From: Holothuria scabra
Taxonomy: Eukaryota > Echinodermata > Holothuroidea > Aspidochirotida > Holothuriidae
Reading direction: 5' to 3'
NCBI GenBank assembly: GCA_037179385.1
Contig: CM074187.1
Coordinates: forward strand, 48,828,879-48,892,878
DNA length: 64,000 nt
Shown here: positions 48,715 through 60,231 of the stretch, one piece after another
How positions within the stretch are numbered: position 1 is the stretch's first letter
Layout: every line of letters starts with the position of its first letter
Made by a program: the position numbers and the translations under genes
The notes under the pieces: generated by a model
Databases searched by the model: none
The model's input: the letters and a program-made list of their open reading frames with translations, nothing else
Told to the model about the DNA's origin: nothing

Positions 48715-50454
48715 TTGATTCCTTGCCGTAGGCAGGCAAGGAATCTATGCGATGGTGATGTCGTGTGTGTGTGTGTGTGTGTATGTGTGTGTGTGTTTGT
48801 GATACTTGCTTGTAAACACGATATCTTAAGATAGGAATGTCCGACACTTTTCATATTTGGTATATAGATTTGTCATGTTGAGAAGAAGAACCCTATTGTT
48901 TTTGGTAGAGGTCAAAGGTCATTTGAGGTCACCAGCGATAAAATTGTGACAATTTCAAAAATAGCTTGTAAACACGATATCTTCAGATAGGAGTGACCGA
49001 CACTTTTCATACTTGGTATATGGATTTGTCATGTTGAGAAGAAGAACCCTATTGTTTTTGGTAGAGGTCAAAGGTCATTTGAGGTCACCAGCGGTAAAAT
49101 TGCGAAAACGCCGAAAATGGCTTGTAAACACAATATCTTCAGATAGGATTGTCCGACAATTTTCATACTTGGTATATAGATTTGTCATGTTGAGAGGAAG
49201 AACCCTATTGTTTTTGGTAGAGGTCAAAGGTCATTTGAGGTCACCAGCGGTAAAATTGCGAAAACACTGAAAACGGCTTGTAAACATGATATCTTCAGTA
49301 AGGAGAGACCAACACTCTTCATATTAGGTATATAGATTTTTCATGTTGAGAGAGAGAAGCCTGTTGGTAGAGGTCAAAGGTCATTTGAGGTCACTAGCAG
49401 TAAAATTGCGAAAACTTCGAAAATGGCTTGTAAACACGATATCTTAAGATAGGAGTGACCGACACTTTTCATACTTGGTATATAGATTCGTCATGTTGAG
49501 AAGAAGAACCCTATTGTTTTTGGTAGAGGTCAAAGGTCATTTGAGGTCACCAACGGTAAAATTGCGACAACGCCGAAAATGGCTTGTAAACACGATATCT
49601 TCAGATGGGATTGCCCGAAAACTTTCATACTTGGTATATAGATTTGTCATGTTGAGAGGAAGAACCCTATTGTTTTTGGTAGAGGTCAAAGGTCATTTGA
49701 GGTCATCAGCGGTTAAAGTGCGAAAACACTGAAAATGGCTCGTAAACACGGTATCTTCAAAAAGGAGTGACAGATACTCTTCGTATTTGGTATATAGATT
49801 TGTCATGTCGAGAGAAAGAAGCCGATTGCTTTTGGTAGAATTCAAAGTTCATTTGAGGTCACCAGCGGTAAAATTGGGAAAATCCTGAAAATGGCTTTTA
49901 AACATGATTTCTTCAGACAGGAGTGACCGACACTTCTCATGCTTGGTATATAGGTTTGTCATGTTGAGAGGAAGAAGTCTATTGTTTTTGGCTGAGGTCA
50001 AAGGCCATTTGAGGTTATCAGCGGTAAAAATGTGAAAACACCGAAAATGGCTTGTAAACATGATATCTTCAGATAGGATTGCCCGACAATTTTAATACTT
50101 GGTGTATAGATTTTTCATGTTGAGCGAGAGAAGCCTATTGCTTTTGGTAGAGGTCAAAGGTCATTTGAGGTCACCAGCGGTAAAATTGCCAAAACTTCGA
50201 AAATGGCTTGTAAACACAATATCTCCAGATACGAGTAACAGATACTTTTCATATTTGGTATATAGATTTGTCATGTTGAGAGAAAGAAGCCTATTGTTTT
50301 TGGTAGAGGGCAAAGGTCATTTGAGGTCACCAGGGGTAAAATTGTGAAAATTCTGTGCCTAAAATGTAAAGAAAAATCTATCAAGCACTGTCAATTTGAA
50401 AGCAGGTAAGGTATTTGATGGCAAGGAATCACTAAGCCTTTTGGCTTTCTGGTT
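48715..50454 (+). mobile_element. Hairpin-ended element B2
   Basis: The left end TTGATTCCTTGC is followed closely by GCAAGGAATC and (GT)n. About ten monomers follow with a 150-156 bp period; exact AGGTCAAAGGTCA lies at 48909, 49065, 49221, 49371, 49527, 49683 and 50151, and the rest have one or two changes. The right end is GCAAGGAATC (50421-50430), AAGCCTTTTGGCTT and TCTGGTT. Frames containing VEVKGHLRSP come from the monomer, not a gene. Confidence 0.85.
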
Positions 50455-50916
50455 ACTTTGTGTTGTTCTAGCATGGAACATAACATGTAAGTACTGTGTG
50501 AAGTTCTAACATGGAACTTAGTACGTATGTACTGTGTATAGGGAATGTAATATTTTCATGGAGGGATGGGTCCCCTTCAGTTGCAAAAGGGTTGAACATT
50601 AACCTATCATACATTTCCAACAATAAGAAAAGGATATGTTGAAGTACCTCAAATTCTATTTCTGACAAATTATTTTTGGAAAGTTGCATGGTAAATACTT
50701 TTCATAAAGCCTCACATGAAATAAACAAAACTATAAGTCAGTTTTGAGCAGAGCTAGGCATTGAATGCAGGAAAATATTACTTTCATGACCTGTCAGAGG
50801 GCTGAAGACAGTGTTAATGGGATTGGAATTTAATTTCTTTTGATGTTCTTTGAGACAGTTCTTTAAATTTATTTGCAGGAGCACATTGAGTTGGTTTGAG
50901 CAAATTTTCTTAAATA

Positions 50917-52241
50917 ATGGGGTAGCTAATGCGGGAGCGGGGGGGGGGTTGCCCCCCCCCTGAAAATATTTTGGGGAAACTTGTGGAATTTGGGGAAATT
51001 TCAAGTTGACGAAATAATACTCCCTTTTCCTCTTTCTTTAAAGTTTTCTCACTATAAATAATCATGAAACATTTCTCATGCATAACTTGAATTTCCATGC
51101 AACGTATTTCCCCAGATCTCATCTGTGTCACTGCAGCATGAAGCGCGCTTGGCTCGCGTTCCGCAGAAATGCCCTCTCTGCAGCAGCGTGAATGTTGTCT
51201 GGTACACATGCAGGGTATTTTGATCAGTTCACCGCATCCTGCGCAACACTGACAGGCTAAAAGACCGGAGCATAGGATACCATCATCGATCTATATTTCC
51301 CTACCAGTTACTGAGCTTATGTTATGTTCATCAACTTGATGCACTATTGGATAATACGTTGCTAATAAATAGTAACATAATCATAGCCTCGTGAACGAAA
51401 TATTCCCTCATTTAATTATCACAATTTCCATTTGTTTTGATTCCACAACCATTGTATTTTTATTCAAATTAAAGCTGTCAGCAATACATACCAGTAGGCC
51501 TTAGAGTTTCCAAGTTTTCCTTTTTATATACATTGTGAACAAATTGTCTCCTTAAAAGTTTTCAGGACAAGAAACATATGGCATTCTAAGCATGCAGTAA
51601 TGAGACACAGGGAGTGTCATTTACTGCAATCTAGGGGTGTTTTTAGCGAAATTTTCCCTGACAGCCTGACGGGAGGTTCCGAAGGAACTGATGGTCGCGC
51701 CCCGCGTATCACTCTCCCCGTCTCTTAAGTTGACAACGCCCTAGGTTAGGTTAGGCAAGATTTAACATCCCAGTTTCAAACCTATTGGTTGACAGGGCCC
51801 CTAGAGTAAGTTTAAGCATTTAATGGCCTCTCATCCTACAAGCTAGAACCGTGCAGGTTATAGACTGATCTTACTCTGTGTTTTACCATGGATGGAGCTT
51901 AAAACAATAGCTTACCATTGTCTAGACATAATAACCATGCAAACCTGGAAAAACGTATGATGTTAACCTTATTTTCCAAGGACTGGTTTGGAAAATTAAT
52001 CTAATCTGTTTGGAAAATTAATCTAATTAATCACTGGGGGTGGGGGTGACAATGGCCCATGATGACATTGTCTTAATCCTATGTATTTAGTAGGCAGCTT
52101 CATTTTATGTATTTTGTATGTAACACATGCACCTTGACCTTGAACATATACTGTAACTGAAAATATACTGAAACTGAAACTGAAAAGATTTGGGGAAATT
52201 TTTGAGCTTTGCCCCCCTGGAGAATATCCTAGTTACGCCAC
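50917..52241. mobile_element. Possible MITE or composite element
   Basis: The left side TGGGGTAGCTA and right side TAGTTACGCCACTG are imperfect inverted ends of the CAGTGGCGTAACTA type. Both flanks carry GGGGAAATT and CCCCCCTG phrases. The interior includes a block near 51595-51730 resembling 58960-59110. The boundaries are tentative, and two separate insertions are possible. Confidence 0.35.
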
Positions 52242-52354
52242 TGTTCCTAAATATGTTTTTACGACAATAATAACACATTGTCAAACTATGACAATCCCCA
52301 TATCCATTTATATGCTTCAAATCAAAATTTGTAAACTTTATGAGGAAGCACTTT

Positions 52355-54393
52355 TTGGTTTCGATGAAAAGAGAAACCTATGCATTCATGATGGCGTGTG
52401 TGTGTGTGTATGTATGTGTGTATGTGCGTGTGTATGTGTGTGTGTGTGTATGTGTGTGTGTGAGTGTGTATGTGTGTGTGTTTGTGACACTTTGCTTGTT
52501 TACACGATATCTTGAGAAGGAAAGATCTGACAGTTCTCAAACTTGGTACACAGATACCCCATACTGAGAGGAAGAACCCTATTTATTTTGGTGGAGGTCA
52601 AAGGTCATCTGGGGTCACAGGGGGTCAAAAACCAAAATCCTTGTTTACACAATATCTCAAGATAGGAAACTTGGATTAATTTCAAACTTGATATGTTGAT
52701 GCGTTATGATGTAAGGAAGAACCCTATTGATTTTGATGGAGGTCAAAGGTCATTTGGGGTCACGTGGGGTCAAACCCTGAAATCCTTGTTTACACGATAT
52801 CTCATGGTAGAAAACTTGGATCAATTTCAAACGTGATATGTTGATGCGTTATAATGTAAGGAAGAACCCTATTGATTTTGGTTGAGGTCAAAGGTCATTT
52901 GGGGTCACATGGGGTCAAACCCCGAAATCTTTGTTTACACGATATCTCATGGTAGGAAACTTGGATTAATTTCAAACTTGATATGTTGATGCGTTATGAT
53001 GTAAGAAAGAACCCGTTTAATTTTCGTGGAGGTCAAAGGTCATTTGGGGTCACATGGGGTCAAAACCCGAAATCCTGGTTTACGCTATATCTCAAGGTAG
53101 GAAACTTGGATTCATTTCAAACTTGATATGTTGATGCGTTATAATGTAAGGAAGAACCCTATTGATTTTGATGGAGGTCAAAGGTCATTTGGGGGCATGT
53201 GGGGTCAAACCCCCAAATCCTTGTTTACACGATATCTCATGGTAGAAAACTTGGATTAATTTTAAACTTGATATGTAGATGCGTTATAATGTAAGGAAGA
53301 ACCCTATTGATTTTCGTGGAGGTCAAAGGTCATTTGGGGTCACATGGGGTCAAACCCCGAAATCCTGGTTTACACGATATCTCATGGTAGGAAACTTTGA
53401 TTAATTTCAAACTTGATATGTTGATGCGTTATGATTAAAGGAAAAACCCAATCAATTTTGGCGGAGGTCAAAGGTCATTTGGGGTCATGTGGGTTCAAAC
53501 CCCGAAATCCTGGTTTACACGATATCTCATGGTAGGAAACTTGGATTTATTTCAAACTTGATATGTTGATGCGTTATGATGTAAGAAAGAACCCGATATA
53601 TTTTCGTGGAGGTCAAAGGTCATTTGGGGTCACATGGGTCAAACCCTGAAATCCTTGTTTACACTATATCTCGAGGTAGGAAACTTGGATTAATTTCAAA
53701 CTTGATATGTTGATGCGTTATGATGTAAGGAAGAACCCTATTGATTTTGATGGAGGTCAAAGTTCATTTGGGGTCACGTGGGATCAAACCCCGAAATCCT
53801 GGTTTACACTATATCTCAAGGTTGGAAACTTTGATTCATTTCAAACTTGATATGTTGATGTGTTATAATGTAAGGAAAATTTTGTTGGAGGTCAAAGGTC
53901 ATTTGGGGCCACATGGGGTCAAACCCTGAAATCCTTGTTTATGTGAAACATCATGGTAGGAAAGTTGGATTCATTTCAAACTTGATATGTTGATGCCTTA
54001 TGATGTAAAGAAAAACGCTATATATTTTGGTGGAGGTCAAAGGTCATTTGGGGTCAGAAGGGACAAATCCTGAAAACCTAATAAATAAGTATGTGGATGT
54101 GTTACAGTATGGTGAGTTGAAAGTACTGTACCTGTTGTTTTTGGTTGAGGTCAATGGCATCTGGTATCACCTGGCATCAAACTCTGAAAACCTTGTTTGC
54201 ACAATATCTTAAGGCACGGTATGAAATTTGGCTTTTTGACTATAGAAATGTTTTGGTTAAAAGAAAAACCAGTTACTTACCGGTGAAGTCAAAGGTCACT
54301 TTGGGTCACCAGTTGTTACAAGAAATGTAGCATTTTTATTGAAAAAAGCATGTATGTATCATCGAAACCTCAATGCATTTTTGCATTCTGGTT
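52355..54393 (+). mobile_element. Hairpin-ended element C2 (longest monomer array)
   Basis: The left end TTGGTTTCGATGA is followed by GAGAAACC and (GT)n. Exact AGGTCAAAGGTCA occurs at 52595, 52740, 52885, 53030, 53175, 53320, 53465 and 53610, a strict 145 bp period, then at 53889 and 54034 with a degraded unit near 53755. The right end is TCATCGAAACC (54359-54369), AATGCATTTTTGCATT and CTGGTT. It is the longest uninterrupted array in the window. Confidence 0.85.
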
Positions 54394-54642
54394 CAAATTA
54401 TGTACAAAGTAGTGCAGACCAAGATCCTAAATTGTCACTCTAGTGCATAAACAGTTGTATGTGATACTTGATAAATTATGCTAATACTAAGCATTGTTCT
54501 TTGAGAGAATCCTCCAATACCCTCATTATATCAACTAAATGAGTACCTCTTTTAAATGAAATTTAAATTCCAAAAGAAACTTTAACATGTTTTTTTTCTT
54601 TTCAGATACAATTAATTTGTTTTTTTTCTTTCCTGTTAACAG

Positions 54643-54785
54643 GAATCAAGCAAAGAAGCCTGGTGCCAAAAGTTTCAAGATGTAAAAAATTTAATGTCAA
54701 TTGCCAGCCGTCTTTCGCTGCAGCTATCAAGGAGAGAGGTCCACCGTAAACTTTTATCCTGATACCCTTGTGTATGAATATTAAA
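54643..54785 (+). other. Candidate 3' UTR exon, minimum extent
   Basis: It begins after a strong acceptor and includes ATTAAA at 54779-54784. If that signal is not used the exon could run much further, to AATAAA at 59487 or 61938. The segment has no long open frame. Inference only. Confidence 0.35.
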
Positions 54786-56273
54786 TGAAGGCAGTGACAA
54801 ATATATTTTTACAGAACTCCTCAAAGGAGTTTGAGATGTTGTAATCAAGATCAAGTATATTTTTACAGAACTCGCCAAAGGAGTTTGAGATTTTGTAATC
54901 AAGGTTTGTGGACCAATGAAAGATTAGTATGAAGGAATGTGTGTGCCATTTGTCCAAGATTTAGCATAATCTTTTGAGGAATGGCCTAATTTATTCATTA
55001 AGCTGTATGGTGCATTTTTAATAATAGAAAGAGAAGTCTTCCTTATTTTTGTACTTTATTGATGCAAGTCTATTCATGCATGATGCATGATCTCATTCAA
55101 AGTTGAAAAAACAAACTATAAAAAAATATTTAGTTGGGACTGTATATGTAGCTTGGAGTAAGGGAAGTTTCAATACAACCTTAGAAAATCAGATGAACTT
55201 GAAAACGTTTGCTGTGTCAGTTCCCCTCCCCCATTTCCTATTGCCCTGGCTGGCATGGATGGCTTAGTCGATGTGAAAACATTGTATGATATTTTTACAA
55301 GAATGAAAGTATAATTTTTTTAGGCAGACGTTTTCTTCCTAATTTTTTGTCAAGAAAAGATACAGGATGTACGATTGTATAATTTTTGACAATTTTTAGA
55401 ACATTACAGTGAGGAGACTTTTAACCCTTCAGTGCCCACCTCCAGTCTGTGGATATTTGTGCATATTGAGGTTCTGCAAAACAGCGGAGATTATACACCT
55501 TGATTAAGCATCTGTAGGCTCAAAACCACGTTACAGTGCACAATTGCTTATCTTGTTGTTGTGGCCAAATTTTCAGTTAGCTACTCACACTTTTGAGTTC
55601 CCTTTGACCCTTAGAAGAGGTGTTGGTCTTGTGGTCTCCGCCTGTAGCAGAGGGCAGCAGAAGGTTAAAAGAAAAGGTCTTTCTTTTGACGTGCAACTTG
55701 CTATGCAGTTGTAAATGATACCTCTATTGGAAGCTCTGTCATACGAATCATGTAAAATTTTGAAATGAACATCAGATACATTCCTTTATAACCTGTTTTA
55801 TCATCATGAACTATCTATTACAATATTTTATACTTTAAATTTTATGGGAAAATTTTCGGTGCTCCACTACCAACAAAATAATGCCAAAGATTAAAAAAAG
55901 TGTATGTTTAACATCCGGCTAAATCTGCTGGTTAATGCAATCATGTTTTGTTAAAAGCATATAATGGCGAAAAGAAAGCCAAAATGCTTGAGTTTATTTT
56001 GAGCAGGAAATTTTAAAATACAGTTGCAATTTCCTTACCTCACTGCCCCAAGCCCAGCCCCTCCCCTCCCCATTAACCCCTGGTTTGTTACCCTAGTTTT
56101 GTCTCTAATGTGTTTGAGATAATTGCTTTTTAAACGTCTTTGAGGGGATCAGAAGAACTTGTGACTGGTGCCATGAATACTAAGAGTTAAAGTGCAAATT
56201 AAAGTCTACATTTTGTAAGAATGTTTTACGACAAATTTTGGTGAATGGATCCAAATGGTCCGGTCCCTTTTTG
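54786..56273. other. Downstream region without recognised features
   Basis: Either extended 3' UTR or intergenic. A short duplication is present: TATTTTTACAGAACTCC near 54805 is repeated near 54855 with the same GAGTTTGAGAT follow-on. Nothing else is recognisable on either strand. Confidence 0.5.
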
Positions 56274-58130
56274 TTGATTCCTTGCTGAAGGCAGGCAAGG
56301 AATCTATGCGATGGTGATGTCGTGTGTGTATGTGTGTGTGTGTGTGTGTATGTGACACTTTGGCTTGTAAACACAATATCTCAAGAAGGGTAAGTGTGAC
56401 TAACCTCGTATTTGGTGTGTATGTTGGTCATATTGAGTAGATGATCCGTATTGTTTTTGGTGGAGATCAAAGGTCATTTGGGGTCACGAGAGGTCAAAAT
56501 GTCAAAACTTTGTAAACACGATATCTCGAGAACGGTACATGTGACTATACTCATTTTTTGTGTGTAGATTGGTCATATTAAGTAGATGATCCCTATCGAT
56601 TTTCGTGGGGGTCAAAGGTCATTTGGGGTCACAAGAGGTCAATAGGTAAATTTCTTAGAAATTGCTTGTAAACACGATATCTCAAGAAGGGTAAGTGTGA
56701 CTAATCTCATATTTGGTGTGTGCATTGCCCATATTGAGTAGATGATCCCTATTGTTTTTGGTGGAGATCAAAGGTCATTTGGGGTCACGAGAGGTCAAAA
56801 GGTCAAAACTTCGTAAACACGGTATCTCGAGAACAGTACGTGTGACGATGCTCATATTTGGTGTGTGGGTTGGTCATATTGAGTAGATGATCCCTATCGA
56901 TTTTCGTGGAGGTCAAAGGTCATTTGGGGTCACGAGAGGTTAATAGGTAAATTCCTTAGAAATCGCTTGTAAACACTGTATCTCAAGAAACGTAAGTGTG
57001 ACTAATCTCATATTTGGTGTGTGCATTGGCCATTTTAAGTAGATGATCCCTATCGATTTTCGTGGAGATCAAAGGTCATTTGGGGTCACGAGCGGTCAAA
57101 AGGTCAAAACTTCGTAAACATGATATCTCGAGAACTGTACATGTGACTATGCTCATATTTGGTTTGTGGGTTGGTCATATTGAGTAGATGATCCCTATCG
57201 TTTTTGGTGGAGATCAAAGGTCATTTGGGGTCACGAGAGGTCAAAAGGTCAAAACTTCGTAAACACGATAACTCAAGAACGGTACATGTGACTACGCTCA
57301 TATTTGGTGTGTGGGTTGGTCATATTGAGTAGATGATCCCTATCGATTTTCGTGGAGGTCAAAGGTCATTTGGGGTCACGGGAGGTCAATAGGTAAATTC
57401 CTTAGAAATTGCTTGTAAACACGGTATCTCGAGAAAGGTAAGTGTGACTAATCTCATATTTGGTGTGTGCATTGGCCATATTGAGTAGATGATCCCTATC
57501 GATTTTCGTGGAGATCAAAGGTCATTTGGGGTCACAAGAGGTCAAAAGGTCAAAACATCGTAAACAATATCTCAAGAACGGTACATGTGACTGTGCTCAT
57601 ATTTGGCAAGTGTGTTGGCCGTATTGAGTAGATGTTCCCGATTGTTTTTGGTGGAGGTCAGAGGTCATTTGGGGTCATGAGAGGTCAAAAGGTCAAAACG
57701 TCGTAAACACGGTATCTCAAGAACGTTACATGTGACTGTGCTCATATTTAGTGTGTGGATTGGTCATATTTAGTAGATGATCCCTATTGATTTTCCCAAA
57801 GGTCAAAGTTCATTTGGAGTCAGCATGTTCAAAGCGTGACAAGCTTTCCTGCACAGTCTTTCAAGAAAGGTCACTTGTAGGGTCCTGTTACTTAGATGGC
57901 ACATAGTGAATACATGGTCCCAGAAGGTTTTGGTGGAGGTCAAATGTCATTTGGGTTCACGACGGGCAAGGGGGATCTCAATGTAGGAAGATTGGATGCC
58001 TTGCATGTGTACTTTGTGGGCACATTATGGAGCCCTGTTAATTGAAAAACATTGCAAAGCAATGTCAATGTGAAAAAAAGGCCTTACATTTCAGCAGCAA
58101 GGAATCACTAAGCCTTTTGACTTTCTGGTT
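56274..58130 (+). mobile_element. Hairpin-ended element B3
   Basis: The left end TTGATTCCTTGC and nearby GCAAGGAATC precede (GT)n. About nine monomers follow, starting near 56464, 56609, 56765, 56920, 57066, 57211, 57356, 57512 and 57655; the spacing is a mix of about 145 and 155 bp. Exact AGGTCAAAGGTCA is at 56920 and 57356, with AGATCA or GGGTCA first half-sites in others. The right end is GCAAGGAATC (58097-58106), AAGCCTTTTGACTT (one mismatch) and TCTGGTT. Confidence 0.82.
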
Positions 58131-58420
58131 TGGAAGACATTACTCAGTGGAGATTTTAAAAGTTATTGAAAGTGTTGGAAGTTATTTGCTCTATTTAAAA
58201 TGGTAGATCATGTGATAGGTAATAGTTACTCTTGTTTTATTCAGGTTACTGTCTTTTGATTTGATTTTTGGTTTCTACAGCAAACTCAAATTTGACTTTG
58301 TTAGGTTAAGACCCTCACTGCCTTTTGGATGGCTGGTTGATTTACTGAAAACAAGGCAATCATACACTGGAGACCATTCTTACACGACCATTCCTATACT
58401 TTATCATACACAAAATATGC

Positions 58421-58727
58421 CTTAAAGGCCCTGTTCTCTCACCCCAAACAGTTCCAATTCTCCTAACCTTCTTACTTAAGCTCCTCCCATAATTGTCTGA
58501 AATTCATCCTCATCCAGAGACAATCTCAGTTGATTGCTTTGAGTCGAGTTTAGAAAAGCTCAATGTTTATAAACAAAACACTCTCAGTACCGTTCATGCT
58601 GTGTTATAAAAGCTTTGGTACTGTGCATCCTTTGAATTAGCTGTCAATCAAGGAGCTGAGCCAATGGAGAATTTCAGTACACCCCTACCAAAATTGTGGT
58701 TGGGGTGAGAGGATTGGCCCTTTAAGG
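58421..58727 (-). mobile_element. Family G MITE, copy 3
   Basis: Ends CTTAAAGGCCCTGTTCTCTC and GAGAGGATTGGCCCTTTAAG are inverted with few mismatches, and CACCCCAA is mirrored by TTGGGGTG. It is the best-preserved copy and lies opposite in orientation to 13085-13380 and 16408-16712. Confidence 0.7.
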
Positions 58728-58959
58728 GTAAGGTACTGCCTTTGAAAAATTCTTCACATCCATCCCTAACAAGTAGGCCTATGTCGTGTCTCGCTCCTTC
58801 CCATGACAAGTGCCACTGTAGAACGATTTTTGGACAAGTCCTCTTTTTACTACTGTTGATTTTGGGTCCCTAAAACATGTATGTACTATCATTTTTCATA
58901 GATTGTTTTTTTTATTCAATCTATTTGAGAAGTGGCAGACATGAGATTCGTATTTCAAG

Positions 58960-59168
58960 GCTGGGTACATCCAGCTTAAAACACATGGGAAGTGCCATTT
59001 CCAGCCATCTGAAGGGTTTGTAAAACCCAAAATTTTCTTGAATGCTCCGTGCCAACTGATGGTGGCGCTCCGCTTAGATAGTCTTGCCGCACCTGACCCT
59101 CGGAGGTACCAGACCCCCCACTTGTTACCTAGGCCCCAAAAAAATTTCCATCCTGGCTACGCCACTGA
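58960..59168. mobile_element. MITE remnant
   Basis: It contains GTGCCATTTCCAGC, CCAACTGATGG and GGCGCTCCGC, resembling 51595-51730. It ends CTGGCTACGCCACTG, the right end of a CAGTGGCGTAGCC-type element. I did not find a matching left end. Confidence 0.4.
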
Positions 59169-59344
59169 TGGGGACTTGGTGTTCTAGTCTGTCATTTAAC
59201 AGCTGTTAAAATGAATTAATGTATACATTTTTGAAACTTAAATCTAAGCAACTTATGGGTGTGATGTCACAGAGAAAACAGTACACCCTCCTTTGGGGGC
59301 AAAACAAACCAGCACGACAAATGTAGACAGCTGATTTGTCAACC

Positions 59345-59470
59345 ATGTCGAATATGTGTATAGTCTGCTACACTTGCAGGTCAAATTGTAATGCCTGTGG
59401 CCACGTGTTTCAATGTTTTGCCCAAAGAATGACATCAGTGTGCCATCAATGCGTAAAGGTTATTTTTTAA
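59345..59470 (+). CDS. Small cysteine-rich ORF (41 codons), doubtful
   Basis: ATG at 59345, TAA at 59468-59470. It begins MSNMCIVCYTCRSNC and continues NACGHVFQC, ending CHQCVKVIF. It has eight cysteines in pairs (CxxCxxC, CxxCGH, CxxC), which is unusual for random sequence and resembles zinc-binding spacing. It may be an exon relic, a microprotein or chance. No homology is recognised. AATAAA follows within 20 bases of its stop. Confidence 0.15.
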   Translation: MSNMCIVCYTCRSNCNACGHVFQCFAQRMTSVCHQCVKVIF

Positions 59471-59486
59471 AACATTTATTATGCAA

Positions 59487-59497
59487 AATAAAATAAA
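59487..59497 (+). terminator. Candidate poly(A) signals (two overlapping AATAAA)
   Basis: AATAAA occurs at 59487-59492 and 59492-59497, followed by T/G-rich sequence. It could end a long 3' UTR of the CUB gene. No transcript evidence is available. Confidence 0.3.
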
Positions 59498-60231
59498 GCA
59501 TTATGTAATCAGTTTAATCATTCTTGTGGAAAGTATTCAGTACAATCATTGATAGATTTATTTTTTGTTAAGGTTTTTTTTTCGCATTCCAGTTCTTACT
59601 TTGGATGTTTCCATGGTTTTAAAGAAGGACTTAGTTAAATAAACTATAGGAAACTTGCCGCTACAATTTGAGTATTTTGGAATATGTGACATACCTACAT
59701 TCCTTTCTAAGTTTGGATCTTTTACATTGAATTTTTTCAGTAGTCGTTGTTACCAAAGAATAACTGGTGATGAAATTTGATTGAAATAACATCAATAATT
59801 GTTCAAGTTTTGTATTATAAGGCTGACTCTACATATATAACACATATTTTGGTTTATTCATTACATTTAATAGGGAATCAATGTATTCATTACTAAAGGC
59901 TTTTAATTTCTTGATGGGTAATAGTATTCTACATTTGTGATGGAAAATGATTTTGTTGCTCTCTTTGGATGAGCTGAATTCAAATCCCTTCTTCCTTCTT
60001 TTCCCCAAGAGGTACAAATTTGGTTTGTACTGAAGTACTCACTCTGTTTTTCTCAGGTACACAGGGTTCAGTCCCAAGCCACATGGGGCAGGGACTCAAA
60101 GGGCTGGGGCTTTCTGGGTCTTCTGATTCAGACCCCTCATTTCTTTGAAAGAGGGGCAGGGGACCATAACTGAAGCACAAAGGATTGTGCATCACCTGCC
60201 AGAGGAGACTTCCTGAAGCTCCTGTGTGATG

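Larger units (their letters stand above)
47898..54642 (+). other. Probable 3' UTR intron (6.7 kb)
   Basis: It starts with GTAAGT and ends with a T-rich tract and gttaacAG before 54643. I find no AATAAA or ATTAAA between the stop and 48700, which supports splicing within the UTR. It contains a TA repeat with a foldback MITE, elements B2 and C2, and a possible MITE pair around 50917-52241. RNA evidence is required; the acceptor choice is inference. Confidence 0.45.

Noticed and set aside
48909..50347. Repeated open frames with VEVKGHLRSP or similar, also at 36673-37009 and 53741-53929
   Set aside because: They are translations of the AGGTCA monomer. The phrase recurs only because the DNA repeats, the frames are short and none has a start or splice context.
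52595..54046. CRISPR-like regular array
   Set aside because: Repeat and spacer are not distinguishable; whole 145 bp monomers are similar, the genome is eukaryotic and no cas genes are present. It is a tandem array inside a mobile element.
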